Of a stretch of 64,000 nucleotides of DNA, positions 1-12,500 are shown piece by piece; position 1 is the first letter of the stretch; every line of letters starts with the position of its first letter. The DNA comes from Carya illinoinensis (lineage: Eukaryota > Streptophyta > Magnoliopsida > Fagales > Juglandaceae). A program made the position numbers and the translations under genes. The DNA lies in the NCBI RefSeq assembly GCF_018687715.1, contig NC_056762.1:44633520-44697519 (forward strand), read 5' to 3'. The notes under the pieces are model-generated. The model had not been told where the DNA came from and made no database searches. It was given only the letters and a program-made list of their open reading frames with translations.

Positions 1-24
1 GAAGAAACAGTTTTGAGATTTGAT

Positions 25-26
<2 letters not shown>

Positions 27-57
<31 letters not shown>
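27..57. repeat. (GA)n microsatellite
   Basis: A perfect GA dinucleotide run of about 31 bases at the left edge of the window, upstream of the NF-YB gene. No gene is supported across it. Confidence 0.95.
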
Positions 58-58
<1 letters not shown>

Positions 59-283
59 AGAGTGAGTGAGATACCCATTAAGATCAGTGGCCTAGACCGA
101 GATCACATAGCAGACTCTGAGACTAGTATGGCTACAATTTACAAGCAGAGAATACCTGAACAGTGGATTGGACCCACCGCGCCCCCGCGTGAGGTGTCTC
201 GGTTTCTTCTTCCACTGGGACTTTGTCTTCTTCTTTGTGTTACCAGCAGAAGCCGACAAACTTTAATAAAAGAGATGCTTCTC

Positions 284-292
284 TTATAAATG
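284..292 (+). promoter_or_regulatory. Putative TATA box of the NF-YB gene
   Basis: A TTATAAAT motif lies about 420 bp upstream of the preferred NF-YB start. A pyrimidine-rich leader follows. A possible 5'UTR intron runs from a GTAGGT donor at about 412 to a TTTCAG acceptor ending at 661. This is motif evidence only. Confidence 0.4.
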
Positions 293-708
293 CCTTGACC
301 TTTTCTCTTCTCCCTCGTTCTTAATTGCCCCCTAGCCCACTAATTGCAACCCAATTTCCTTTTTCTAATTGGTTCTGTCCTTTTCTCGCTGTTAATCTGT
401 TTGAACATCGATGGTAGGTTTTTTCCTTTACTTTCTTCCTTGATTCTTTCATGAAATGAATAGCCACGCCTTTCACCACCCAGGGAACTTGTGTTTTGGT
501 GATCTCAAAATACTCGCACAGTTTTAAGGGTTAATAGATGATAAGTTTAATATCTTTCTACATACATATATCATCCCTATGTGGCTCTCGTGTGTTGTAT
601 TCATACTACATTTTTTCGAGGTTAATTTTGACGAGTACTACACTTATAATGTTCATTTCAGCCTCGGCCATATTGCTGCCTAATAACTCAACCAGCAACA
701 CCCCCAAC

Positions 709-1359
709 ATGACAAACAATGAGGATACCAACACCTTCAACAGCCTTGATCATCAACAGCATGACTCGCCATGCATGCAGGTGCGTGAACAAGACCAATT
801 CTTGCCCATAGCTAACGTGATACGCATCATGCGTCGCATCCTACCGCCCCACGCAAAGATCTCCGACGATGCCAAGGAGACTATCCAAGAGTGCGTGTCC
901 GAGTTCATCAGCTTCATCACTGGGGAGGCCAACGAGCGGTGCCAGCGCGAGCAGCGAAAGACTGTGACGGCCGAGGACTTGCTCTGGGCCATGGCAAAGC
1001 TGGGCTTCGACGACTACGTTGAGCCCCTCAACATGTACCTGAATCGCTACCGCGAGTCTGAGAATGAGCGCGGCGGTAGCAGCAGCAGTAGTACTTTACG
1101 TGGCCGGGATCCTAAGCTGCCTCTCTATCCGAAGCATAGCGGCCTGGATATTCATGGTCCTATTATGGTGCCACCGCCGTTTGGTCCTAGCTTCCCTATG
1201 GGCCATCTCCCGGGGATGTTTGATGCTCATGCTGCTGCAATGTCTGGGTACTATAGGGATCATGTGCCTGCTCCTGCTGAGGGCTCCTCTCATGATGATC
1301 ATCACCAAAATGCTTTGGCTAGCTATGATCCTTTTGTACCCAGATCAAATGACCCGTAA
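709..1359 (+). CDS. LEC1-type NF-YB transcription factor subunit (LEC1 / LEC1-like)
   Basis: CCAAT-box factor subunit B. It pairs with NF-YC through a histone fold and, with NF-YA, binds CCAAT; LEC1-type members drive embryo maturation programmes. Starting at the ATG at 709 the protein is 216 residues, close to the usual LEC1 length. The histone-fold B domain spans residues 26-115 ([18 protein letters not shown] ... [14 protein letters not shown] ... MYLNRYRE). The LEC1-class Asp is present at residue 53 ([11 protein letters not shown]), where other NF-YBs carry Lys. The tail is rich in Ser, Pro, Gly and His. The frame stays open back to 538, but those 57 residues are hydrophobic, unlike the family, and a good splice acceptor ends at 661, so they are probably 5'UTR. 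The gene has no coding intron. LEC1 versus LEC1-LIKE cannot be settled by eye. Confidence 0.93.
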   Translation: MTNNEDTNTFNSLDHQQHDSPCMQVREQDQFLPIANVIRIMRRILPPHAKISDDAKETIQECVSEFISFITGEANERCQREQRKTVTAEDLLWAMAKLGFDDYVEPLNMYLNRYRESENERGGSSSSSTLRGRDPKLPLYPKHSGLDIHGPIMVPPPFGPSFPMGHLPGMFDAHAAAMSGYYRDHVPAPAEGSSHDDHHQNALASYDPFVPRSNDP

Positions 1360-2716
1360 TATATAATAATATATGTTTGGGGTAGAAATAATCATAAGCA
1401 AAATATTTGACATTATTTTCCATTATAGCCAAGATGGTGGGTGCAATTGCGAGGGCTTTGATATTAATTCCATGACATAAATATGTTACTAGCATGGTGT
1501 TTTCTTGTATACTTTCTGTGTATTTAGAGTATGTCTAATTGCTAAAAAAAAATTCCCTAACATATATGTTTGGTTATTTTTTGTGGTCTTAGGAAAGAGT
1601 TGGCCTTATGGTAAGTAGCTGGCCGGGGTTAATTCTGTGGTTGTGCCATGTATGCATGGCTATCGTGTTTGTTAATTGTTATTCTTAATTTCTTTGAATG
1701 TGACCCTTAACTATTTCTTAATCTGGGAGTCAATATATCTTTGAGCCAAAAGACATTTAAAAAAAAAAGGTTATTTCTAATGCGCACATGGATTTTTGTA
1801 GATTGAACACCTCAAACAAATTAGAGTGGACAGAAGGATGTGATCAAGAGTGTCACGGGATGTTTAGTTGTACACAATCAAAAGCATCATATATATATAT
1901 AGCAAAATATTAAACCCAGAAGTTGAAGAAGATGAAGAAGAATATCTTCTCGTTGGAATCCCTTTCAAAAGGTTGAAGAAGAAGAAGTCAAAGTTTCATA
2001 AGTTTCCTTGAAACAGTCTGTCTGTTTCCTTTTATATGCCATCTCTTTTTACTTGTCCTTAAGGAGTGGTGAGAATTGACTACATTTTTCTCACGTGTTT
2101 GATATTATTTCTTTTCTCTACCTTCTCATTTTTATCTTTTCATCATTTTCTCCCTATACGCTTGTTTCCTTTGTTTTTTCCTTGTCTTTTATTCTTCTTT
2201 CTTCATTTATCTTCTAGTTGTGAGACCTCTCCCATTGGGCTGGACTTAGCTTACTTTGAATCGAGTATATTTTATCTATTCCAAGATCCAAAAAACATTT
2301 CTTTCCCATATCATTAGTTTAGTTCCAATCATGTTCTCAAAAGATTAGTTCACTTTTCAATTGCTTCTAATTTTATTTCTCCTCCCTTTATTAGATGGAT
2401 GGAAAAATCTTATTCAATAAAGCGTAAAACCTAAGGGTCAGGATGCAAAAAGTGTAAAACCTAAGGGTCAAACTGAAAAAGGTTTTGCAGGAAAGGATAA
2501 TAGGACGAACGTACTGGTTAAAGAAAATAAATTACGAAACATGTAAAATGTTTTTTTTATTCATTTATTTCTGCAGTTCAAAATTTTGAAATCCAAGCCG
2601 CGCTAAACGAAGCCCCATCCCCACCGTTCATCCCAGAACCCCAAACCTCTCTCTCTCTCTATCTCCACCCCCCCAGCGCTAGTGATTTTCATGGCTATCC
2701 TCTGAAGAAGAAGAAG
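1360..2716. other. Spacer: NF-YB 3'UTR and INCENP-gene upstream region
   Basis: AT-rich spacer with no supported gene. It holds the NF-YB 3' end, a short run of GAAGAAGA triplets near 1925-1990 and a pyrimidine-rich 5'UTR (CTCTCTCT, then a C-run) just before 2717. The open frame at 2066-2317 is low-complexity Phe/Leu/Ser and looks non-coding. Confidence 0.6.
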
Positions 2717-5700
2717 ATGTCGACGTTAGAGAAGCTGTTTGTGCAGATCTTCGATCGGAAGCAGCGAATCATCGACCGGGTCAAGCACCAGACCCATCTC
2801 TTCGACCAACACCTAGCCTCCAAACTCCTTATTGACGGAATTGTTCCTCCCCCTTGGCTCTGGGCTCATCCGCTCCACGCTCAGCCCTCAGATCTCAAAG
2901 GTAATTCGCACCTATCATATTCACTTTTTGTTGTTGTTGTTGTTGTTATATGGTTTTCTCAATCAATTGGAAAGCGTTTTTCTCGAAGGGATTTTGTATT
3001 CGTTCGGAATTTTGAAAATGCTTTAGTTCCATTATGTAGTAATACGATTTTTGCTTGGATTTTTTTTGTCTGGTTTAGAATTTTCCATGGAGTTGTTTTG
3101 CATTTTCGGAAGTAATTTTTATACTTCTGGGACCAAAGATTACACTGAATTTTGCTTTTATTCGCAATTCGAAAGAAAAGAAACCAGACACAAACAGCTT
3201 GTCAATTTGATGCTTGTGTAACGTGGACTTCGCAATGTAGAAGTTTCAAATTGAAGACTTAGATCGCGCCTTACCTTTTTGTCATCAACCAAACGGTTTA
3301 AACAAATGGCATTGCAGTTGCTTATCATGCCATCGTTATTTCACAATTTTAGTTTAGTTTTTGCATTTGCACAAGGTCTTGTACTTTAGGACGAACCTCT
3401 GATTTTAGGGAACTAGTATGAAGCTCTAAAATATTGCTTAGATAGCTTCACTCTGAGGGACCTTGTAGAAGTAGATTCACAAGTTTTATTGCCATATCAT
3501 ATTTTGTAGCTGAAGCTTGAACTACATGAAGTAGCGTTCACTCGAAATTTGGATGGTATTGAATGTGTCCAGGCTTCCTGTTTCAGAAATTCCTTCTGAA
3601 ATATTCAATTCATCTAATTGGGCATGTTCTCGTGCGTAGAGTTTGTAACCAATATTAAAACTAATATAATCATTAGAAAAATTGTTAAGAACTAGACGTG
3701 CATGGCTTCAGCCTAAGGACCTTCTGTCCCAATGTCACACCACTTAATGTATCTGTTACTTTCTTGAAATGACTGAGATTCTATGTCCTTGGCCTCATGA
3801 AAACCATTTTTGGCATTGCAGAATTCAATAAAGAAGAGCTCCTATCGGGAGTCTTGCTCCCACAGCCACCACCCACCATCACTTATTCCAGTAGTCACTG
3901 CTCTCTGTACAACAAACCAGTTTTTGCATCTGATAATGGACAGTTACCAAATGAGCTGCACACACATGTTCATGCTTCAGACAAAGGCCTTGATGCCGGA
4001 GATGGGCCATTATCTTTGCAGCAGCGTCCTGATGATGGTGGATGTGCGTCCAGTGGTGTTCCTGAGCTGGATCGTACTGCTATGTCTCCTCAAGATCCAA
4101 GAGATATGGGAGTACCAGATATTTACCATGACCAAGCTCTATCATTGGCAAGGATTCATAGGTCTAAGTCAAGACAAAGGGCTATAGAGCTTCGCAATGG
4201 CGCAAAAGCAGCCAACAGCTGCTCAAGTGACGAGAATAATGTTGATACATTTGCAGGTGGAATTTCAGGGTCTGCAATTGCTTCCCTTCAGAATGACCAG
4301 GATGATGAGTCAGTGTTTGTCAATCCGATGGATATCACGACTGCCAGGTTCACAGAGAAAGGAGCAAAAGTAGGTGATTGTTGGAGTATGGGAAATGGTA
4401 GCTGTATTTACTCTGGTAGAATGACGAGGTCTATAAGCTCCAGCCAGCAACTGTGCTCTTTGAATGTGAATAAATCTTATATCTCCCGGGAAGATGGTGG
4501 TATACTTACAGGTTCTACCTCCAACTTAAATGAGCAGTCTAGCCATGAGAATGAACTGTTGGAACCAATTGGACCCACTAATATCACCAACAAAAGTTGT
4601 GGAGGGAGGAAAGTAAAAAGAGGAGATGACCTCCTCAAGGGCATGGGAAGCAATGTTTACCTTGGAAGAGTAACACGATCTAGAAATTCTAGGGAGGCTA
4701 GGTGCTCGAGTAAATCAATAAATCTGGATGGCTCTTGTGACAATAACAAGGCGGATGATCTTAGCGATTCCAAGGAGCCTTGCATTTATGTGGAGGAGTC
4801 AGTGGAATTGGTCAAGCCCTCTGCTATCACTACTGACAGTAGTACATTTAAAAAAATAATGGTGGACTGCGAGAGAAAGGAAGAGGGATGTAATGCTCAT
4901 TTTGGTAGAGATTTAAGATCTAGAAGTTCTTGCCAATCATTCAACAATGTTAATGGTACTTCAGAGGCACGGTCCATGAGAAAATCCTCAAAACTGCCTC
5001 AATCTCCAAGTTGGATTGGAGATGCAGCTTTAAAAAATGGACAGGGCCCTCAATTGTATGATGCAAGGTCCTCACTGAGTCAACAAGATCAAGATTTATG
5101 TGGGGAAAATGCAAGAGAGCACTCAAGGAAGGGGGATTCTGAAGTAAAGTGCGTTGCCGGAGATACAGAGCCACAGGCTACTAGTAACATCAGAATTATT
5201 CAAAAAGCTGTCTACTCCAATGCCTATAAACAAAGGGTCACCCGGTCCAAAGTTGCTGCTTCCAGCAAGTCGAATGAAATACAGGGTGCTCAAATGTCTG
5301 GAAGGTCCTTGCCAAGTCAAAATGATCAAGATCCATGTACAATTAATGCGGCATGTTATTCGGATACGGAAAATGTTGCTGACGCATTTGCTGCTACCAC
5401 CGACATAAAGGGAGAAACGACAATTACCAGTGAAGGAATATCAAAACCTCTCAACTCCTCCCATGCTTTGGGTTGTAAAGTCACACACTCTAGATCTAAT
5501 TCCTCCAAAAAGCCTCCAATTGCACAATCTATAGACATTTCTGAAGGAATTGACCTTAATAAAGGCCCAGGTACTCAAATAAAAGTTTTGCCATGTATTG
5601 GAAACAGTGACATGGTTGGCCTGGAGAGATGCGCTGCAAATATGATGGAATCTGAGATTGATTCTGATGAGTTCATTGATGCTGGCTCAGGTTGTCCTGG

Positions 5701-8700
5701 GTCTAATATGGACGTTGCTTGCCTTAGAGTTGGATCTGATGTTTTAGTGTTGACGCCGCCCTCTGATTCTAATATGCTTATGAAGCCCAAGCAACTTAAT
5801 TTTGTTGATGTGGATGAATCTGGTTTGAATGGAATTTCATGTCCTCCGTCTGAAAAGGAGATACAGGGCAGGTCCTCAGAAGCTTTTGCTAATCCTGCAG
5901 ATTTAATGGATAAAGCAGCATTTGTCAGTCATCAAGCTAGGTGCAGCTCATCCCCAGGGAAACATCTGCCAGAGGAGCAGGAAGATTTGAGCAATGAAAA
6001 TGAACCTCAAGAATCTTCATCCAAAGTCTGTGTGGAGGAGACATATGAAGCCAGTGGATTTTCGGATGGAAATGCTGTGTCTTTACTTAAAAAACCATCT
6101 GAGGTTCCTAAGGATGCAATTATTTCTACTTTTCCAGAAAGTGGCGGGATTTACCAAGAGAAATCTTCTTTGCTGGATCATTCATCTATCTCCAGAGTTG
6201 CCTGTGAAGATTCAATTATTAGTTTGCCAAAACTAATGAATTCTAATCTATCAAATGTTAGTGTTGATACTAGGATGGATCTTTCCTATGAGAAGGTTGT
6301 TGTGGAACATGATGACGGGCAATCTACCAAATTGGTTTCTGAAGACGATAGACTTGATAGTGGTCTCTGCGGTGATCCCAAAAAATCAATAGATGCTAAT
6401 TTTGCCCTTGTTAGTGGATCCAGTATTTTCAATGATCTTGATGTATCTTTAACAGATTCTACAGTTGACATTCTTTGTCCTCTTTTGGTGGATGAAACAG
6501 AGGATGATTTGGAGCAGCAGATTATACATTCAGGTAATTCTCAGGATGGAAATGCAGATTCCTTGGGGAGATGTATCAGTGAAGAAAAACTTGTAGTTGG
6601 TCTAAAATCAACTGAAGATGAGATTGCAAAGATTGCCATGCCAAGAGGTAGTTTTAGCTTGGGCTCAGAGGATTTAGGGCCTCAGCATAAGCGGAGAAAG
6701 ACTGAGGGACAAGTAACTAGTGTCCTGTCTGCTTCCTCAGGCTTGAGGGAAGAGGGGGTTGAATTGATCAACAGGTGTTCTATAAGTGAAAACCTGAATG
6801 ATGCAGAAGATAATCCCAAGGCTGTCCTAGATTCTCAGTACTTTTCATCATCCCTTGAGGAGGGGGTTGCACAATTAGACAGCAGTAAGAGCCTGGTTGA
6901 AGAAATGCATGAAAATGAGGAGGGCCACATGTTAGAAGGGTCTGAATCTTCACCTAGGCTGCAAGTTGAGGAGGTAATTGCTTTTCTGTTGTAAATTAGA
7001 AAACTTTTTATCTTGATTTATTAGGTCATCAATCCCTGAAAATGACATTGAATTGGGACAGACTTTCGGTTTTTTTTTTTTCTTGGGTCTGTCATAGAAG
7101 AATACCTTGGTTATGTGGAACATGTAACATCTATGCACAAAACTGCAATCCAAAGTGATTAAGATGACAGTAGTCTTTAGTGTTGGCAATCATTTGGAAA
7201 TATTGACCTGATTGGATGATCTTAATCTTTAAGTTGAAATACTTGTCACTTAAATTTTTTTGCAGTTGGCTCTTTCATTGTTTTGTGATGTGGAAATTTC
7301 AGCTCTGGTAATCTCACTGGAACCCCTTGTGATATTAGATATGACACCGGATAATTATAACATCTTGCAAATAAAAATACCATGCTTACCTATAACCTTG
7401 ACAAAGGCGGTCAATGGATCCAAAAGCCCCTGACCCGACCAAAAAGAGCATGGGTGGATATGGTAAGGAAATAGATGGCTTTAGCTAGAGCTATATTGTG
7501 ATAGGGATTCATGTATCATTTCCAAGTAATTGGAATGATGGCTTTGTTTAATTTAATTTGTTCATGTGCAGAGATTGTTTACTCTGGATGGTAAATTTGC
7601 ATTTTAATTTGTCATTTAGGTGGATCTGGAATCACCAATCCCTATTGCATTGCTATTATGGTGCAATGATGAATGGATGGACTTTGCTTATGCAATTATG
7701 GATGTCTAACCGAGTATACCAACAACTTCAAAGAATTGCTAGAACGTAATATAACTGTGGAATTATTTAGAATTAGCTATATGTTTGCCTGTCGCATAAT
7801 TTGATATTTTATTCTAATTACTTGGCAGTTCAGAACGTATTTCGTGAGTTTTTTTTCATTAGAGCTTTTCTGATGTGCAATATATGCCAAAAAATTTTTC
7901 CAACAGGCTCAACTCAGTTTGGAAGCTATAGGTGGAAGTGCTAACACGCCTTTCACTTTTATCGAAGATGGGCTAAGAGTGTCCCTTATCTCAAGTTTGA
8001 TCAATCAGGCTGCTGGTGATTCTCAAGGTTGCTTGACAGAGGAAATGGAAGAGGCTAATTCAAATAGCAAAATCTTTGATTCAAGACTGCAGTGTATTGT
8101 AGACCAGATCCCCCTTGAAGATAAATTAAGACTGGGAAGTACAGAACATTTTACTTGCAGTGAAAGAACCTTGCAGGAAAATATATCTAAATTTAAAGGA
8201 CCTGACAAATTCTCGAATTGCTCAGTTGGTTCTCCATGTAGCCACTCTTTGGATATGACTGGGGCTGATGGGGCGGTGCCTGTGTTTGAGGGGTTCATTC
8301 TGCAAACGGATGACAAACAGCCATGCATTGCGGGGGAGGGATTTAACTTTGAGAACTTTGACCTTCCAAACACTGATATAGAACGTGCTAGTATTCTGGA
8401 GCAGCTTTGCAGATCTGCTTGCACGAATACACCATTATCCTGTTCTTCAGCTGCATATAAGTTGCACACAATTCCAAGTCTGTACAGTTCTGTTCCTAAT
8501 GGGCTTCTAGAGGGCATGAACCTCAGAAGCAACCTTTCTACTGATGATACTGAAAAGCAGCCACATGGTAGTTGCGTGAAAGAATTTGGCCGCGCTTTTC
8601 ATGGGAGGTCCTATTCACATTGCCCACCTAAGTCTAGTTGTCAATCAGATTGGAATATAAGGAATCCTTATACATCTCCAGTTGGGAAGCTCTGGGATAG

Positions 8701-9538
8701 AATCAAATCAAACTCTGGCAGTTCAGAGAAGCGAACAAGCTTAAATCCAGAGCTTCCCTGCATTAATGAAGAAAATGAGAATGCAGATGAGGTAGCCGAG
8801 ACAATCCCAGAAGGCATTCGTTCAGAAGTGACAACTAGCTCAGTCAAAAGAGAACCACTTCTTGACATTACAGAAAATCCAAACCCTCCTGCATCAGTTT
8901 CTGAAGTGGAGATGTATGCAGATAGATGTAGTCTAGACTCTGTAAACATGGAATTTAGCTTCACTGGGACTCATACTAGGGTCAAACAGAAGCTTAGAAA
9001 CCAACACAGTCGTAAGAAAAGATATGTCAACAAGGCGAAAGAGAACCAGAGTGTATCCATTGGAGTAAGTAGTGTTAAGAGGGCCACAGAATCAGTTCTT
9101 GACAGATTCACTAAGCCAAAATTGTCTGGAAAGACCAGTATGAGAAAAGGGAGCCCTACTTTCTTAGGGAGGGAGTCCAAGCCTAACAATATTGTCTCCA
9201 ATATCACTTCCTTTATTCCTCTTGTTCAACAAAAACAAGCAGCCACAGCTATCACAGGTAATTTTTTCTCTCTCGTCTTCCTCATGAAGATTGAGAGTTT
9301 TCATTGACAATTGCTTAACCAATAGAGCTCATTTTTTGTATTTAGCTGCTCACATACCATATGCTTTAAGTTAATGTATAAAAAATTCCAAATTGGTTTT
9401 CCTGGATTATGTGCTGTTTCATAGACCATGCAACTTCATATTGTCTACTCTTACGATGACAGTCTTAAGTTTTCAGTTTGAGCTGCTTTATTGAACTAAA
9501 TTTGTGTGGTCAGATAGTTTTTTTATTGTATTGCTAAA

Positions 9539-9587
<49 letters not shown>

Positions 9588-11627
9588 TCCCCATTTATGT
9601 CCTATAATGTTCCATTTCTAGTGGAAATCAGGCTGTATAGAATTCTTTGCCATCAAGAAGTAGGATCAGTAGTGCCATTGACCGCAAATCTTCGAAGTAA
9701 ATATTGTCCCTCCAATATTAATTAAGTTACATTAGAATCATCTACAAAACCGAGGAGAATCCTGAAAATGGAAGTTTGAGGAGCCCTGGATGCAATGATT
9801 TGAATGCTTTTAGAAATGCCTATCATAAACACTGAGTTTGACTTGAATAAATGAAATATCCGTTTTCTATGTAGAAAGTACAAAACAAGAAATATGAGTC
9901 CTGGTTGATAGCACCATAAACCTGATATGAAGACTAAATAGACTGATATACAAAAGATAAAGGATAGGAACTGCAAGAGAAAAAGGCTTACGTTTTGAAC
10001 TCAAGGAGCTCAATAAGGACTTGTGTATATTGGGAGATTATACTGAACCTGGAATGAACCTTTGTTATATCTTTCATGCAATATGCTTAGTGAAGTTATC
10101 CTTTGAAAGTGGTCCATGAAGCCAAGGACGAAGCCAGGATTTATGTAGAGGGGGGGGGGGGGGGGGGGGGGGGGGGGCGTAGGAATTAGGATATATAAAA
10201 GTTTGTATATAACAAAAATTAAAAGATTACTTAAAAGCGTGCATATATATATATAGGAAGTTTCAAGTTTGAATATAAAATAAAAAATAAAAACATTTAA
10301 CATGCCAATTGATCTCAATGTTCTTTCAACAAATAAAGATCATTAATTATCACATTTCTTCTTAATATAGACTAGCAAATAATATATAAGAAAGTTGTCA
10401 TTTATTTTGTTTCGAAAGCTTATTTCAACAATATTAAGAACCGAAAAAGTTCGTTCAAATTTTTTTTTATTTCGAAACCTAGTCTTAACAAAGTTTATGA
10501 TTTAACTTTTTTGGCTTGTCCATATTATGATATTCAAAACTAATTTAAACGTACATAAAACATAATAAATCAAATTAGAAAATATGGGTTTACATGATGA
10601 ATCGATGAGCACATATACCATTTACAGAGAATAAAACATATTTGGGATTAAAGAAATTCACATCTAATACTCTTTTATTTTTGTTTTTAAATAACTTTGA
10701 ACATATTATGATAGTTTTTGTTTTTGTTTTCATCCCTGCATGAAGCTGTAAGCTACTATGAATGTGTTTCTTTGATCAGTACATAAGAGTATGGTTGGAA
10801 TGAGATTCTAGCAGTTTGTATGGTTGTTTCGCCACTGTTTTTTTTCCTGAAAATTCAGTTTTGCCTTCTCCCTCCCAATTTTTTAATTATATCAAAACTT
10901 CCTGTCCATACTTGTAGGGAAGAGAGACATCAAAGTGAAGGCCCTAGAGGCTGCTGAGGCAGCAAAACGTCTTGCAGAAAAGAAAGAGAATGAGCGTAAA
11001 ATGAAGAAGGAAGCCTTGAAGGTTGAGCGAGCCAGATTGGAGCAGGAAAATTTGAGGCAGTTGGTGTTGCAGAAGAAAAGAAAAGAAGAGGAAAAGAAGA
11101 AAAAAGAGGCTGATATGGCAGCAAAGAAAAGGCATAGGGAAGAAGAAGAAAGGAAAGAGAAGGAGAGAAAAAGAAAGCGTGTTGAGGTTTCACGTAGGCG
11201 GCAGCAAGATCATGAGAAATTATGTGGTGAGAAAGACGAGAAAGAACTGAAATACCGAGCTACAGTAAGAGGCCTTGTGCTTTTAAAATAATTTGTGATT
11301 CTGTCTGCTTCCTGTTCTAGGAATAACATAAATTACTGGTCTGTCTTTTATAGGATACAAGAAAGGATGAGAGGGAGGAAAATAAGGATGAAACAGATAA
11401 ACATAAAAAGATGGAAGGCATTAGGGAAGCTGGAAATCCTGGGAATGTTTCAGAGACTGAACATAGGACTGCCAGGATTCCATCAAGTGACACCAGGAAA
11501 GAAAGCAATCTCAAGGATTCTGAGGATTTGAGCAATAGAGGAAATAATTCAAAGGTAAACAAGTTTTGCTTGCGGTGTTTCATTGGAAGTAGCCTTCATA
11601 TAATCACACACAGCAAGCAAATCTCCT

Positions 11628-11660
<33 letters not shown>

Positions 11661-12500
11661 TCCCTCTCTTCTCCCAAACCAAATAAAAAATGTTAATAGT
11701 TTCTGTTGTTAGTGAGTGGTTTTGCCCTCATATTTCATGAACCTTTTGATACCTGTCAGTGCCTTATCCTTTCCAGACTACACTTCATAGTAAAAGGATT
11801 GTATTTTTGTTTAACCACCTTATAGAAAGTTATTTTACTCGCACCATTGTTATGAGTTTATAATATAATTAACTTTCATACGGTTGATGCTGAGACTTCC
11901 TAAATTCTTTTAGGTAATGAGCAGTCTGAACAAAGCAATAGAAAGTGAAAAATTGTTTACCAACACAAAGCCAGAACAATCGTATGATATTTCTCCGTAC
12001 AAAGTTTCGGACGATGAAGACGAAGACGATGATGATGATGCACCAAACACTAAATTCATTCCTTCATGGGCCAGGTGTGTAACTCAAATTATTTTGTCTT
12101 ATGTGAATATCTTAACATTCATTTGGCTGCTGAGCTATCCAGTAATGATATTTCTGCCATAGGCATTTTCTCCAAAAAATGATAATATGGTTGCAGCCTT
12201 TTCTTTGATAATGTGCATCCTGGTGAAAGGCATAGACTTTGTCGCTGCTTTGGACTCTCTCTATATGCTCTAACAAAGCATTGACAACTTTGTGTTTTGT
12301 TTCTGCAGCAAACATCGTGTGGCTCAAGTTGTTTCTTCCCAGCAAAGAGTAGACCCTGAAGCGATTTTTCCCCCAGAAAGCTTTTCCAATATAGCCGAAG
12401 GTAAATTATCTAAACTGTTTAAAGCTATAAATTAGCTATCACTAGACTGAAACAATTGTATGCTTTTGCAGTTCTATTGCCTCGAAAACTTCAGCTATAG
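2717..12500 (+). CDS. WYR: INCENP-like inner centromere protein (WYRD homologue)
   Basis: Plant counterpart of INCENP, scaffold of the chromosomal passenger complex; its C-terminal IN-box binds and activates Aurora kinase. Exons read from GT/AG and phase: 2717-2900, 3822-6973, possibly 7266-7307, 7907-9257, 10918-11264, 11354-11554, 11914-12074, 12309-12400, 12472-12500. These give 1,838 residues, or 1,852 with the 42-nt exon. The N-terminus (EKLFVQIFDRKQRIIDRV, PPPWLW) is compact. A long, poorly ordered Ser/Asp-rich middle contains repeated 'GR.TRS' tracts. A highly charged Lys/Glu/Arg coiled coil starts near residue 1577. An acidic stretch (DDEDEDDDDD) precedes the IN-box: FIPSWA, SKHRVAQVVSSQQ, VDPEAIFPP and the end LLPRKLQL. 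The intron at 9258-10917 hosts a hAT remnant. The IN-box makes the family call firm; exon edges in the middle are less sure. Confidence 0.88.
7266..7307 (+). other. Candidate 42-nt in-frame exon of the INCENP gene
   Basis: Between the exons ending at 6973 and starting at 7907 lies a 42-nt stretch. A T-rich TTTTTTTGCAG acceptor precedes it and a CTG|GTAATC donor follows. It would add 14 residues (LALSLFCDVEISAL) in phase 0 without a stop. It may be constitutive, alternative or fortuitous. Confidence 0.4.
9543..9583. repeat. (CT)n microsatellite in an INCENP-gene intron
   Basis: A perfect CT run of about 41 bases inside the intron at 9258-10917. The Ser-Leu reading frame it creates is not a gene. 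Confidence 0.95.
10123..10738 (-). mobile_element. Deleted hAT-superfamily element with 8-bp target duplication
   Basis: The element is bounded by exact 8-bp direct repeats CATGAAGC at 10115-10122 and 10739-10746. The left end starts CAAGGACGAAGCCAGG, resembling the CAGGGGCGGAGCCAGG ends of plant hAT elements. The right end finishes CATCCCTG, so the two termini form an imperfect inverted repeat (about 8 of 11 matches). On the minus strand, 10456 to 10343 reads as the last part of a hAT (ZMYM1-like) transposase: ERTFSVLNIVE, FRNKINDNF, then a stop. The rest of the transposase is gone, so the copy is non-autonomous. A 28-base G run (10150-10177) lies just inside the left end. The host is an intron of the INCENP gene. 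Confidence 0.8.
10150..10177. repeat. Poly-G tract (28 G)
   Basis: An uninterrupted run of G within the left end of the hAT element, where related elements have a shorter GGGGG stretch. It may have expanded by slippage; its length may also be an assembly error. Confidence 0.95.
11629..11658. repeat. Poly-C tract (30 C)
   Basis: An uninterrupted run of C in the INCENP-gene intron between the exons ending at 11554 and starting at 11914. A CT-rich stretch follows it. Length is uncertain for the usual homopolymer reasons. Confidence 0.95.

Noticed and set aside
62..289. 75-codon open frame upstream of NF-YB
   Set aside because: It starts with GTG, lies next to a GA repeat and before the putative TATA box, and shows no family features.
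538..708. In-frame N-terminal extension of NF-YB
   Set aside because: 57 hydrophobic residues unlike any NF-YB, with a splice acceptor ending at 661; better read as 5'UTR.
9504..9725. Ser-Leu repeat protein
   Set aside because: Produced by translating a CT microsatellite within an intron; the same applies to the frame at 41135-41467.
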